Assembly (NCBI GenBank): GCA_964447155.1
Contig: CAYURM010000038.1
Span: 1-33,054 of the forward strand
Origin: SMBSF63 sp034003545
GTDB taxonomy: Bacteria > Chloroflexota > Anaerolineae > Anaerolineales > Anaerolineaceae
Direction of reading: 5' to 3'
DNA: 33,054 nt
The position numbers and the translations under genes were made by a program. The notes under the pieces are model-generated. The model searched no databases, had not been told where the DNA came from, and was given only the letters and a program-made list of their open reading frames with translations. This document shows, piece after piece, positions 1-7,664 of this stretch (position 1 is its first letter; each line of letters begins with the position of its first letter).

Positions 1-168
1 TTAGTACTCCCGTGAGGTGTTTATCCATGCAAGTGCGGGAGAAATGTTCTATAATGATGACATTCATCGGTTGAGTTGCGGAAAATGGGCGAAATTTGAT
101 GACGACTTCAGTCATTACGACAGGGTTCCACAGTTCAGGTATTTTCTATTTTTTTTGAGGGTAATCTT

Positions 169-834
169 ATGGCGAGATCAGTAAAGTATCGCGAAAACAC
201 TTTGGCGTTTGTGTATGGTGTTTTTGCTGCCCTGTCGATTGGGGCGGCGGGTGCTATTTTTTATTCGAGAGCATTTGATTTTTCTGCCTTGTCCATCCTG
301 CATTGGATTGGGATGGGCGCCTGTGTACTGCTGACGGGCTTTTTCCTTTTTCGGGCATTTCAGCAGGCGTTTTTCCCCGGCCTGGGTGGTTTTCTGATGG
401 TCTTCGTCGGTGTGCTGGCAGTGGCCGGCGTGTTGTTCCTGCCGGATATGCTTGGTGCAGGAGAAGGGAAACTGGCAGACGCGGAAGCGGAAGTGCTGCA
501 GACCCCCATAGTGGAGACCCCTGAAAATGAGGCGATAGCAGAAACGACAGAAGCGACCGGCCCGACAGGCTGCATCCTGTGGTCGGAGGTGAATAACAGT
601 TATGCTGACCAGGAGATTTGTGTGTATGGTGAGTTGGCGAAAGCGTACAGCAGCGAGGGGGCGTCCTTTATGTTGTTCAGCGATGAGTCCGGGGCGTTGT
701 TCCTGCTGGCGTATAACTGGGGGGATGCGAGCCTGAAAGGACGCTGCGTGCAGACCACCGGGGTGGTCGGGCGGCTGGGCGCTTCGCCGGTGATCGTGGT
801 AGAAAAACGGGAAGACATCCAATTCTGTGATTAG
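169..834 (+). CDS. membrane protein with C-terminal OB-fold-like domain
   Basis: Unrecognised family, 221 residues. Three hydrophobic segments (about residues 12-33, 42-63 and 68-92) form an N-terminal membrane part. A Glu/Thr-rich linker (about 95-130) follows, then a compact C-terminal domain of about 90 residues with the beta-strand pattern of an OB-fold: an ICVYGEL strand, a FMLFSDESGALFLLAY hairpin and a GVVGRLG turn. Inference: a membrane-anchored domain that may bind nucleic acid, an oligosaccharide or another protein; no catalytic residues are visible. The ATG is preceded by GAGGG about 8 nt upstream. A strong intrinsic terminator follows at once, so it is probably monocistronic. The next gene converges from the other strand. 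The OB call rests on strand pattern only. Confidence 0.75.
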   Translation: MARSVKYRENTLAFVYGVFAALSIGAAGAIFYSRAFDFSALSILHWIGMGACVLLTGFFLFRAFQQAFFPGLGGFLMVFVGVLAVAGVLFLPDMLGAGEGKLADAEAEVLQTPIVETPENEAIAETTEATGPTGCILWSEVNNSYADQEICVYGELAKAYSSEGASFMLFSDESGALFLLAYNWGDASLKGRCVQTTGVVGRLGASPVIVVEKREDIQFCD

Positions 835-857
835 GCAAATGTTATGCCAAACCGAGG

Positions 858-892
858 CAGGGACTGGCGCGTGTATGCCAGTCCCTGTTTTT
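858..892 (+). terminator. intrinsic terminator
   Basis: A perfect 11-bp stem (CAGGGACTGGC / GCCAGTCCCTG) with an 8-nt loop is followed by a run of five T. It lies 24 nt after the stop of the upstream plus-strand gene. The opposite strand lacks a T-run, so it serves the plus gene. Confidence 0.85.
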
Positions 893-916
893 ATGTGTCG
901 GAAAATGCTGTGCCGC

Positions 917-1747
917 TTATTCCGGCTGGCTGATTTGCAGCCAGTTGATCTCGACCTGGACGGGGACAACGCTTTCGGAGGAAATGTTGATGCCCGCGTA
1001 TCCCGCGTCGGGGATTTCTTCATCCTTGACTTTGGCAATTTCGACGCCATTGACGGCCAGGATCAGGGTTCGGCCTTTGCAGATGAAGGTATACACGTTT
1101 TTCTTTTCGGTTCCAAAGCGGATGGATTTGATCCCACCGGTAGCCAGCTCCTTGTTGCCGTCTTCGTAATAGCGCATGATGCTGTAATAGCCGCCGCTGG
1201 TGGTGATGAATTCATACCAGCCATAATCGGTATAGCGGCAGATGGCGCCGACGTTGTTGGTGTTGACGCCTTTGTTTTCAATCTCAAAATCAATGCGCAC
1301 GTCTTCGTAGAGGTGCGGCCCATAAACGTGATAAAGATACAGGAAAGGACTTTCGATCTCAAAGCGCAGTGCCCCGCGGCGCTGTTCAATGGAATAGGAG
1401 GGTGTGTATTCATCATCGTCCTCTTCCACATCTTCATCAACGAAATAGGAGTATTCGTCAAACCAGTTGGGGTCAGCGGTTTCGCTGTCAAATTCATCGG
1501 TGAAAAATTTTGGCGCATCGCTGGCGAAGGAAGGCGCAGGAGCTTCCATTTCCTGGGAGGGCTGTTCTTCGACCGAAGGCTGTTCCACGGCGGGACCTGA
1601 ATGCTGTACTTCAGCCTGAGGGGCATCGACAGCCGCCGCCGGTGCGTCTGGCAGGGCTTCGCTGTCGTCCTTGTCGCTGCTAAAAAAGCCGCAGGACAGG
1701 GTTACCAAAGCAAAGAGAAACATAAGAATGAACCATTTGCGCTGCAT
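917..1747 (-). CDS. lipoprotein with concanavalin/lamin-G-like (DUF1080-type) domain
   Basis: A 276-residue secreted lipoprotein. The start is the ATG at 1747 because AGGAGG lies 9 nt upstream (1757-1762) and the protein then opens with a classic lipoprotein signal peptide: basic MQRK, a hydrophobic core, and lipobox LSCG with Cys19 as the lipidated residue. The open frame runs upstream to 2026, but that part has no signal peptide or RBS. An acidic, Pro/Ala-rich spacer (about 20-85) precedes a beta-sandwich of about 180 residues: FTDEFDS opening, RGALRFEIE strand, VRIDFEIENKG, YYSIMRYYEDG, GYAGINISSE. This pattern is typical of LamG/3-keto-disaccharide-hydrolase-like domains that bind glycans. 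No hydrolase catalytic residues are recognised, so surface carbohydrate binding is an inference. Confidence 0.8.
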   Translation of the reverse strand: MQRKWFILMFLFALVTLSCGFFSSDKDDSEALPDAPAAAVDAPQAEVQHSGPAVEQPSVEEQPSQEMEAPAPSFASDAPKFFTDEFDSETADPNWFDEYSYFVDEDVEEDDDEYTPSYSIEQRRGALRFEIESPFLYLYHVYGPHLYEDVRIDFEIENKGVNTNNVGAICRYTDYGWYEFITTSGGYYSIMRYYEDGNKELATGGIKSIRFGTEKKNVYTFICKGRTLILAVNGVEIAKVKDEEIPDAGYAGINISSESVVPVQVEINWLQISQPE

Positions 1748-1799
1748 ATTATCGATCCTCCTTAGGGAATGTATGATAAGCTGAGAACGGATATTAATC

Positions 1800-1832
1800 A
1801 TTATATTGATAATTTGTCCAATTGCAATTGGA
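1800..1832 (-). promoter_or_regulatory. promoter of the lipoprotein gene overlapped by a 16-bp palindrome
   Basis: On the minus strand, TTGCAA (1827-1822) is separated by 16 nt from a perfect TATAAT (1805-1800), giving a transcript start near 1793 and a leader of about 45 nt before the ATG at 1747. The -35 hexamer lies inside the perfect palindrome TCCAATTGCAATTGGA (1817-1832), which could be a repressor operator. The promoter match is seen directly; operator function is inferred. Confidence 0.6.
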
Positions 1833-1936
1833 ATTATTTGCACCAATCTGCAAGCAAAAGGAGTATACTTTGGGGGGGCTTGTATTGGTTTGCGGATGTG
1901 TGGGCGAAGGTTATTTTGAAGCCAAGACATTTGGGA

Positions 1937-2023
1937 AAGTCTGAGCCATGCGCTGGAAGACGTTTCGGATGCGTCGGAAGGCAGTGATACCTTAAATTTC
2001 TCCTCTAGAGAAAGCTCAGACTT
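1937..2023. ncRNA. candidate structured RNA (three-way-junction fold), strand uncertain
   Basis: This 396-nt gene-free stretch (1748-2143) holds more structure than an ordinary spacer. AAGTCTGAGC near 1938 and GCTCAGACTT near 2013 form a perfect 10-bp closing helix. Inside it are GACG/CGTC and TTTCTC/GAGAAA helices, giving a three-way-junction shape. On the plus strand a TATACT box (1864-1869) lies upstream and a terminator hairpin (2036-2067) downstream, so a transcript of about 190 nt is possible. No known riboswitch or 6S consensus was recognised, and the opposite strand also folds. Confidence 0.3.
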
Positions 2024-2035
2024 CATTTTTTGCCG

Positions 2036-2071
2036 GAAGAACCGGGGTTGAAAAGCTCCGGTTCTTCTCTT
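2036..2071 (+). terminator. terminator-like hairpin
   Basis: GAAGAACCGG pairs perfectly with CCGGTTCTTC, extended by two further pairs across the loop TTGAAAAG, and is followed by TCTTT. No protein-coding plus-strand gene ends just upstream, so it may end the candidate structured RNA described at 1937-2023. The T-run is modest. Confidence 0.5.
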
Positions 2072-2099
2072 TAAGAATATGGAGGGTTAAGGTAATAAA

Positions 2100-2122
2100 C
2101 CCCGGTCCGCAGCGGGTCGGGG
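2100..2122 (-). terminator. GC-rich hairpin downstream of the STAS gene
   Basis: CCCCG and CGGGG arms, continued inward by wobble pairs and CCGC/GCGG, form a compact hairpin 21 nt after the stop of the minus-strand STAS gene. On that strand it is followed by TTTATTACC, a weak U-tract. Probable but imperfect terminator. Confidence 0.4.
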
Positions 2123-2143
2123 GGAAACCGGGAAGGGGAACGC

Positions 2144-2479
2144 TTAGAAATTTCCGACAGCGGTCAGGGAATCGTCAAAAACCTTGAAGAGAGGGATGAA
2201 ACCGGCCAGGTCAAGGGCGCTGTAAATGTTTTTTGGGATAGCTGCCAAAACAACCTCGCCACGGTTGTAGCGCTTGCAGTTTTTCTGGGTATTGATCAAC
2301 ACCCGCAGGCCGGCACTGGACATGAATGTGACACCTGCCAGGTCAAGCACGATTTTGAAACGACCGGCTTTTGTCACAGCTTCCAGGGCTTCAGCAAGCT
2401 GGGGCGCTGTTGAGCTGTCCACGCGTCCTTCAACTTTGACCAGATCACAATGTTTGAAAGGGGTGTTGGTAATTTGCAT
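2144..2479 (-). CDS. STAS-domain anti-anti-sigma factor (SpoIIAA/RsbV-like)
   Basis: A single STAS domain of 111 residues, the usual length for anti-sigma-factor antagonists. The start chosen is the ATG at 2479 because GGAGGG lies 6 nt upstream (2486-2491); an ATG 11 codons further upstream has no such site. The sequence DLAGVTFMSSAGLRVL (about residues 54-69) contains the conserved Ser that partner kinases phosphorylate; in known systems the unphosphorylated form captures an anti-sigma kinase and frees a sigma factor. No RsbW-like kinase or PP2C phosphatase is adjacent, so the partner must be elsewhere. It has its own promoter in the divergent region shared with the GH13 gene. Confidence 0.9.
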   Translation of the reverse strand: MQITNTPFKHCDLVKVEGRVDSSTAPQLAEALEAVTKAGRFKIVLDLAGVTFMSSAGLRVLINTQKNCKRYNRGEVVLAAIPKNIYSALDLAGFIPLFKVFDDSLTAVGNF

Positions 2480-2522
2480 GGGTTTCCCTCCACGAAATAA
2501 TTTGGATTTCAATACATGCTTG

Positions 2523-2528
2523 ATTATA
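2523..2528 (-). promoter_or_regulatory. extended -10 promoter of the STAS gene
   Basis: The minus strand carries TGC immediately before a perfect TATAAT (2528-2523), an extended -10 element about 44 nt upstream of the STAS start codon. The -35 position is poor (CTTTCG), which is tolerated by extended -10 promoters. Confidence 0.5.
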
Positions 2529-2727
2529 GCATGGGCGCATTGGAACGAAAGGTGGATTCTTTATTCAGGAGCAGGATTAAAAAAATTTCATCAGGGAAGC
2601 GAAAAGGAAATATACGCGTTTTTTATGGTCATGGTATAGGAAGCAGGGGAGCGGTTATGGCATAATAGTGGCAGGTTGATGATCATCGTTCGGCCCTGCT
2701 ATGTTTGAGCGGGGGTTAGGAGGTCGT

Positions 2728-4065
2728 ATGGCTGAGAACACGCCTTTGCAATATCGCAACCTGGTGATTTACCAGGTTTATGTTCGTAATCATGGCCCGA
2801 ATGGGACGTTTGCTGATGTGGAAGCAGATCTGGATCGTATTCGAAATATGGGGACAGATGTTCTCTATTTCATGCCCATTCATCCCATTGGTCAATTGAA
2901 CAAGAAGGGTGGTTTGGGCTGCCCCTATTCTATTCAGGATTACGAAGAAGTGAACCCGGAATATGGCACGAAATCAGATTTTAAAAATCTGGTAGACCAT
3001 GCGCACGCGCTGGGGATGAAGGTGATGATCGATGTAGTCTATAACCACACCGCCCATGATTCGCGGCTGGTGGCGGAACATCCCGAATGGTTTCATCAGG
3101 ATGGGCAGGGACGCCCCGTGACGACGGTACCGGAGTGGTCGGATGTGATTGATCTGAAATTTGAAGACCCGGCCTTGTCGGAATACTTGATCCATGTGCT
3201 GCAGGATTGGGTGCGATTTGGCGTAGATGGTTTCCGCTGTGATGTGGCTTCGCTGCTGCCGCTGGATTTCTGGCAACAGGCGCGGCAGGCTGTGGCAGAG
3301 GTGAAAGAAGACGTGATTTGGCTGGCCGAATCGGTGCATGCTGCTTTTGTCGTTGACCGCCGTCAGCACGGCTTGTCGGCTCTCTCTGACAGCGAATTGT
3401 ACCAGGTGTTTGATTTGACCTATGATTATGATATTTGGCCGATTTGGCAGGCGGCGGTGCGCGGTGATGCGCCTGTGGCGCGTTATCTGGAGGCTTTGCG
3501 TTTTCAGGACTGCATTTACCCCGGTAATTATGCCAAGATGCGCTGTGTGGAGAATCATGACCAGCTGCGCATCATGAAACTGGCTGGAACTCCGCAGCAG
3601 GCACGTGCCTGGACGGCGCTGATGGCGTTCAACAAGGGTGCATTTTTTGTCTACGCGGGGCAAGAATCTGGTGCGATGCACCGTCCCACGCTGTTTGACA
3701 TCGACAAGGTAGCCTGGGAGGGGTATGGCGAAATGGATTTTCTATCCCGCTTGATGAGGTTGAAGAAATCGGAGGCTATGCTGCGGGGCCACCTGGTGTG
3801 GATGGCAGCAGAGCCGGTTGTACAGGCGGTGTGGTGTCATGGGGAAGACAGTCTGTATGGATTGTTTAACGTGAATGGCGGATCTGGTGAGGTTGAAGTT
3901 TCCCTTCCGGATGGGTCATACCGGAACCTGATCGATGATGCAACCGTGCAGGCGGCTGGCGGCAGGATGACGGTGCCAGAAGCCGGGTGCGTGGTGCTGT
4001 GCAGCTGCGAACAGCTGCCACGCGCTGTCTATAGCGCATTGATTGATTATGTTTTGCTGGAATGA
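2728..4065 (+). CDS. alpha-amylase family (GH13) glycoside hydrolase
   Basis: A 445-residue GH13 enzyme acting on alpha-glucans or related alpha-glucosides. The start is the ATG at 2728, with AGGAGG 4 nt upstream (2718-2723). All four GH13 signature regions are present: DVVYNH (region I, from residue 102), GFRCDVA with nucleophile Asp172, WLAES with acid/base Glu201, and ENHD with transition-state Asp278. The barrel is followed by a short beta C-terminal domain (about 360-445). There is no signal peptide, so it is cytoplasmic and more likely handles imported oligosaccharides or storage glucan than external starch. The exact specificity (amylase, glucosidase, trehalose-type) cannot be told from the motifs. 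No sugar transporter or other glycan gene is adjacent. Confidence 0.92.
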   Translation: MAENTPLQYRNLVIYQVYVRNHGPNGTFADVEADLDRIRNMGTDVLYFMPIHPIGQLNKKGGLGCPYSIQDYEEVNPEYGTKSDFKNLVDHAHALGMKVMIDVVYNHTAHDSRLVAEHPEWFHQDGQGRPVTTVPEWSDVIDLKFEDPALSEYLIHVLQDWVRFGVDGFRCDVASLLPLDFWQQARQAVAEVKEDVIWLAESVHAAFVVDRRQHGLSALSDSELYQVFDLTYDYDIWPIWQAAVRGDAPVARYLEALRFQDCIYPGNYAKMRCVENHDQLRIMKLAGTPQQARAWTALMAFNKGAFFVYAGQESGAMHRPTLFDIDKVAWEGYGEMDFLSRLMRLKKSEAMLRGHLVWMAAEPVVQAVWCHGEDSLYGLFNVNGGSGEVEVSLPDGSYRNLIDDATVQAAGGRMTVPEAGCVVLCSCEQLPRAVYSALIDYVLLE

Positions 4066-4209
4066 AGATGAATGGGACCAAGTGGACAGCTGGCAGTGGT
4101 GACTTAAGGGGATGCCCCTGATTGGGTTTGTTTTTGGCACAGAACTTGAACCAGTAAACCCGGAAAATGTCATACAATAGGAATAGTATGTTTGGCCTCG
4201 GGAGGCAAT

Positions 4210-5208
4210 TTGCAGCCGCAGAATGTAATTCTGATTGTTGATGATAACCCAGTAGGTTTGCAACATCTGGCGATGATCCTGGAAACGCCGGGGTATCAGC
4301 TTGTGTTGGCTTCTTCGGGGAATGAGGCGCTTGCAAAAGTCAAGGATATGCAGCCTGATTTGATCTTGTTGGATGTCTTGATGCCTGGCATGGACGGGTT
4401 TGAAGTGTGCCGGCGGCTGAGAGAAGATCCGGTATTGGCTGAGGTGCCTGTTCTGATCGTTACGGCGCTGGATGACCGCGAGTCCCGTTTGAAGGGCTTG
4501 AATGCCGGAGCAGATGACTTCATTACCAAACCGATTGACCCGGATGAGCTGGCAGCACGCGTTCGTACCATTTTACGACTGAACCGCTACCGCCGGCTGC
4601 TGGATAAACAATCCGAGCTGGAGGCAGCCAATCGCGCTTTGCGCGAGGCGTATGATACCACCCTGGAAGGCTGGGGCCGGGTGCTGGATCTGCGCGATGG
4701 TGAAACGGAAGGGCATTCCAAACGGGTGGCCCAAATGACGGTGCGCCTGGCGCTGGAGCTGGGGATGGAAGGGGAGGATTTGCTTCATGTCCGCCGCGGG
4801 GCTTTGCTGCACGACATTGGCAAGATCGCCATTCCAGACCGCATTCTGCTGAAGCCGGGGGAATTGACCAGCGAGGAATGGGAACCGATGCGCATGCATC
4901 CGGTGTATGCCTATGAAACACTTTGCTCGATCCCGTATTTGCTGCCGGCGCTGGATATCCCCTATTGTCACCATGAACGCTGGGATGGTACGGGGTATCC
5001 GCAGGGATTGACAGGTGACGCTATCCCGCTTTCAGCGCGTATTTTTGCGGTGGTAGATGTGTGGGATGCGCTGACTTCTAACCGGCCTTACCGCAGGGCC
5101 TGGCCTGAGGAGCGGGTGGTAGAGTATATCCACGCGCAGTCGGGCAAGATGTTTGATCCCAAGGTTGTGGAGATATTCTTTTATCTAAAGGGGGTAGGGG
5201 AGTTGTAA
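4210..5208 (+). CDS. response regulator with HD-GYP c-di-GMP phosphodiesterase output
   Basis: A two-domain regulator of 332 residues. The start is TTG at 4210 because GGGAGG (4200-4205) lies 4 nt upstream and the receiver domain then begins at the usual distance; a TTG at 4192 is also in frame. The receiver (about 4-120) has acidic DD at 11-12, phosphoacceptor Asp55 (LLDVLMPGMDG), a VTAL switch Thr and KP near 106. A coiled linker leads to the HD-GYP domain (about 150-330): HSKRV, catalytic HD at 201-202 (LLHDIGK), HHERWDGTGYP with the GYP triplet at 262-264, and the DVWDALTS motif. Such proteins hydrolyse cyclic di-GMP in response to phosphorylation by a sensor kinase. No histidine kinase is adjacent. 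A diguanylate cyclase lies 2.5 kb downstream. Confidence 0.93.
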   Translation: MQPQNVILIVDDNPVGLQHLAMILETPGYQLVLASSGNEALAKVKDMQPDLILLDVLMPGMDGFEVCRRLREDPVLAEVPVLIVTALDDRESRLKGLNAGADDFITKPIDPDELAARVRTILRLNRYRRLLDKQSELEAANRALREAYDTTLEGWGRVLDLRDGETEGHSKRVAQMTVRLALELGMEGEDLLHVRRGALLHDIGKIAIPDRILLKPGELTSEEWEPMRMHPVYAYETLCSIPYLLPALDIPYCHHERWDGTGYPQGLTGDAIPLSARIFAVVDVWDALTSNRPYRRAWPEERVVEYIHAQSGKMFDPKVVEIFFYLKGVGEL

Positions 5209-5253
5209 GCGGGCATCAGTGCATCGTTTGTCGGAACGGATTGAGCGGAACAG

Positions 5254-5280
5254 GCCGTGCCAGATTACGTCTGGCACGGC
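5254..5280. terminator. bidirectional terminator between convergent genes
   Basis: A perfect 11-bp stem (GCCGTGCCAGA / TCTGGCACGGC) with loop TTACG sits midway between the stop codons of the HD-GYP gene and the cysteine desulfurase gene. T-runs are weak on both sides. Confidence 0.65.
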
Positions 5281-5302
5281 TTCGTATAGATTAATGCCTG
5301 CT

Positions 5303-6451
5303 TCATCCTTTGCTTTGGATGCGCTGCACAGCCTGGCTGATGGTGTGTGCTGCCCGGTCGATCTCGGCGGGGGTGGTGCCGCGCCCCGTGGAGAAACGCA
5401 GCGTGCCCATTGCCCATTCCAAAGGCAGGTGCATGGCTTCCAGCACGGTGGAGACGTTGACGCTTTCAGCGTGGCAGGCTGCTCCGGCCGAGGCGGCGAC
5501 TTCGTCGCTGATCTCGCCAAGCAGGGTGTTGGCCTCAACGCCGCGGAAACTGATGCTGAGGGTGTTGGGCAGGCAGTGCTGGGGGTGTCCATTCCTGTGC
5601 AGGGCAGTTTCATCGAAATCCGTGCGCAGAGCAGCGAAGAGGCGGTCAGACATTTCTTGATAGTGTGCCATGTTTTTGTCAAGGTCGCGGGCGGCAATTT
5701 CACTGGCTGCTCCCAGGCCGACGATCTCCAGTACGTTTTCGGTGCCGGGGCGGCGGTTGGCCTCGTGGTTGGCGCCGAACATGAGCTTGGTGAGCTGCGT
5801 GCCGCTGCGCTGGTAGAGGGCGCCGATGCCTTTTGGAGCGTAGAGCTTATGTCCCGCTACGGACAGCAGGTCAACGCCGAGCGCATCTACATTTACGGGA
5901 ATCTTGCCGACCGATTGGGCAGCGTCGGTATGCATCACGGCACCGTGGCGGTGGACGATTTCCGCCAGTTCGGTAATCGGTTCAATCGTGCCGACCTCGT
6001 TGTTGGCGTGCATGATCGTCACCAGGATGGTGTCGGCGGTGATCGCTTTTTCCAGGTCTGCGGGGGACACCCAACCAGTTTCATCAACGGGCAGGATGGT
6101 GAGACGGAAACCCTGCTCTGCCAGCCAGCGGCAGACTTCCAGCACAGCGGGGTGTTCTACAGCGGAGGTGATGATGTGATTGCCGCGATTGCGATTGGCG
6201 AAGGCTGCCCCGCGGATGGCGAAGTTATTGCTCTCTGTGCCGCCGCTGGTGAAGATCACTTCGCCCGGTTTGCAGCCCAACAGGTCGGCCACCTGTCTGC
6301 GGGCGCTTTCGATTGCTAATCGGGCGGCAGTCCCAAAAGGGTGGCTGCTGGATGGATTGCCGAAATGGTCATACAGGTAAGGGGTCATGACTTCGGCCAC
6401 TTCGCGGGCTATGGGCGTGGTGGCGTTATTGTCCAGGTAAATGGGCTGCAT
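5303..6451 (-). CDS. cysteine desulfurase (NifS/IscS family)
   Basis: A PLP-dependent enzyme of 382 residues that removes sulfur (or selenium) from cysteine (or selenocysteine) as a persulfide for Fe-S clusters, thio-modifications or selenophosphate synthesis. The start is the ATG at 6451, with AGGAGG (6458-6463) 6 nt upstream. Seen motifs: YLDNNATTP at the N-terminus, TSGGTESNN, MHANNEVGTI, HTDAAQSVGK, PLP lysine Lys202 in AGHKLYAPKG, RPGTEN, and catalytic Cys326 in SAGAACHAES. The loop around the Cys resembles the IscS/NifS group rather than SufS. No iscU, mnmA or suf gene is adjacent. Because selC is in the same window, a role in selenium delivery is possible but purely inferred. Confidence 0.93.
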   Translation of the reverse strand: MQPIYLDNNATTPIAREVAEVMTPYLYDHFGNPSSSHPFGTAARLAIESARRQVADLLGCKPGEVIFTSGGTESNNFAIRGAAFANRNRGNHIITSAVEHPAVLEVCRWLAEQGFRLTILPVDETGWVSPADLEKAITADTILVTIMHANNEVGTIEPITELAEIVHRHGAVMHTDAAQSVGKIPVNVDALGVDLLSVAGHKLYAPKGIGALYQRSGTQLTKLMFGANHEANRRPGTENVLEIVGLGAASEIAARDLDKNMAHYQEMSDRLFAALRTDFDETALHRNGHPQHCLPNTLSISFRGVEANTLLGEISDEVAASAGAACHAESVNVSTVLEAMHLPLEWAMGTLRFSTGRGTTPAEIDRAAHTISQAVQRIQSKG

Positions 6452-6693
6452 AAGGTGCCTCCTGAGAAATTGCTGGTATTTCAATTCTATCTTATCATGG
6501 CTTCTGAGCAAAGTATTTCAAATTGTAGCGCGCAGCATGCTCCAGCAAAGCACTGGATGCCATGCGTCACTGTAAATCTTTTTGCATTCCTTCATAAAAC
6601 AGAGCAGCATTTTCAGTTGCATGTTGAGCTGGAAGGGATACAATAGAGGGGTAGGCGAACATACCGAAATCACACTCAAATGGAGGGATTGCA

Positions 6694-7533
6694 ATGCACA
6701 GCGAAGGCACATTTAAGGCCAAAGATGGTCTTGACCTGTATGAACAGTGGTGGCTGCCAGAAGGCGAGATGAAAGCCATGGTGGTGATCGTGCATGGGTT
6801 GGCGGAACACTGCGGCCGCTATGCGCACGTGGCGGCTGCCTTGAATGCACAGGGATACGGGGTGGGCTGTTATGATCAGCACGGACACGGCAAAAGCGAC
6901 CCTGCTGGTCCGAAAGCAGTGATTGATACGTTTGACGGGTTGTGGGACGATCTGGATATTTTTATGGCGCGCGCCCGTGAACGTGCCAATGGCAAGCCGC
7001 TTTTCCTGTTTGGACACAGTATGGGGGGGGAGATCGTGGTTAGCTATGTGCTGGATCGTGAGCCTGAGGTGCAAGGGCTGCTTGCCAGTGCAGCAGCCGT
7101 AAAGATGAGCGATGATATTTCTCCGCTGTTGATGGCTGCTGCCAGTGTGCTTTCAAAGATAGCTCCCAAGATGCCCACCATTGTGCTGGATGGCACGGCC
7201 ATTTCGCGCGATCAGGCCGTGGTGGATAAATATGACAGCGACCCGTTGAATTATCGCGGCGGCGTGCCCGCCCGCACCGGCGGGGAAATGAACCGGATCA
7301 TCAAGTTCATTAATGCCAATATGGAAAAGATCACCCTGCCGATCCTGATCATGCACGGCACGGCTGACAGACTGGCTGACCCGCAGGGCAGCAAGGATTT
7401 GTACGCCAGGGTACAGTCTGCCGATAAAACGCTTAAGCTGTATGAAGGGTTCTACCATGAAATCCTGAATGAGCCTGAAAAAGATCAAGTGCTCGCTGAC
7501 ATGGTGCAGTGGCTGGATGCACATCTGAGTTAG
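6694..7533 (+). CDS. alpha/beta hydrolase, monoacylglycerol-lipase-like
   Basis: A cytoplasmic serine hydrolase of 279 residues in the Hydrolase_4/serine-aminopeptidase-like branch that includes monoglyceride lipases and lysophospholipases. Seen: oxyanion-hole motif HGLAEHCGRY (about 35), YDQHGHGKSD, nucleophile elbow GHSMGG (Ser at about 110), acid Asp in HGTADRLADP (about 227), and catalytic His in GFYHEILNE (about 257). Length and motif spacing are typical of the family. The ATG has GGAGGG 6 nt upstream. It is followed by an intrinsic terminator, so it is monocistronic. The substrate (monoacylglycerol or lysophospholipid) is inferred from family resemblance. Confidence 0.9.
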   Translation: MHSEGTFKAKDGLDLYEQWWLPEGEMKAMVVIVHGLAEHCGRYAHVAAALNAQGYGVGCYDQHGHGKSDPAGPKAVIDTFDGLWDDLDIFMARARERANGKPLFLFGHSMGGEIVVSYVLDREPEVQGLLASAAAVKMSDDISPLLMAAASVLSKIAPKMPTIVLDGTAISRDQAVVDKYDSDPLNYRGGVPARTGGEMNRIIKFINANMEKITLPILIMHGTADRLADPQGSKDLYARVQSADKTLKLYEGFYHEILNEPEKDQVLADMVQWLDAHLS

Positions 7534-7549
7534 AATTGGAAAGCATTGT

Positions 7550-7586
7550 AAAAGCTCTCCCGGGGATACTGACCGGGGGCGCTTTT
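7550..7586 (+). terminator. intrinsic terminator
   Basis: The outer arms AAAAGC / GCTTTT enclose a second helix CCCGG / CCGGG, with the T-run formed by the 3' arm. It lies 17 nt after the stop of the hydrolase gene. Confidence 0.7.
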
Positions 7587-7664
7587 CGGTTAGCGGTAAA
7601 AATCATTGTACAATGGTAATGACCGCTATGTTGGTTATGGAAGCCGTTAACGTATTGGAGTGCC

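Noticed and set aside
1937..2023. 6S RNA or a known riboswitch
   Set aside because: No long pairing of the transcript ends with a central bubble, and no conserved riboswitch core, could be found by eye.
1748..2026. N-terminal extension of the lipoprotein frame up to 2026
   Set aside because: The extension has no RBS, would bury the lipoprotein signal peptide in the middle of the protein, and overlaps the structured non-coding stretch. The ATG at 1747 has an ideal AGGAGG.
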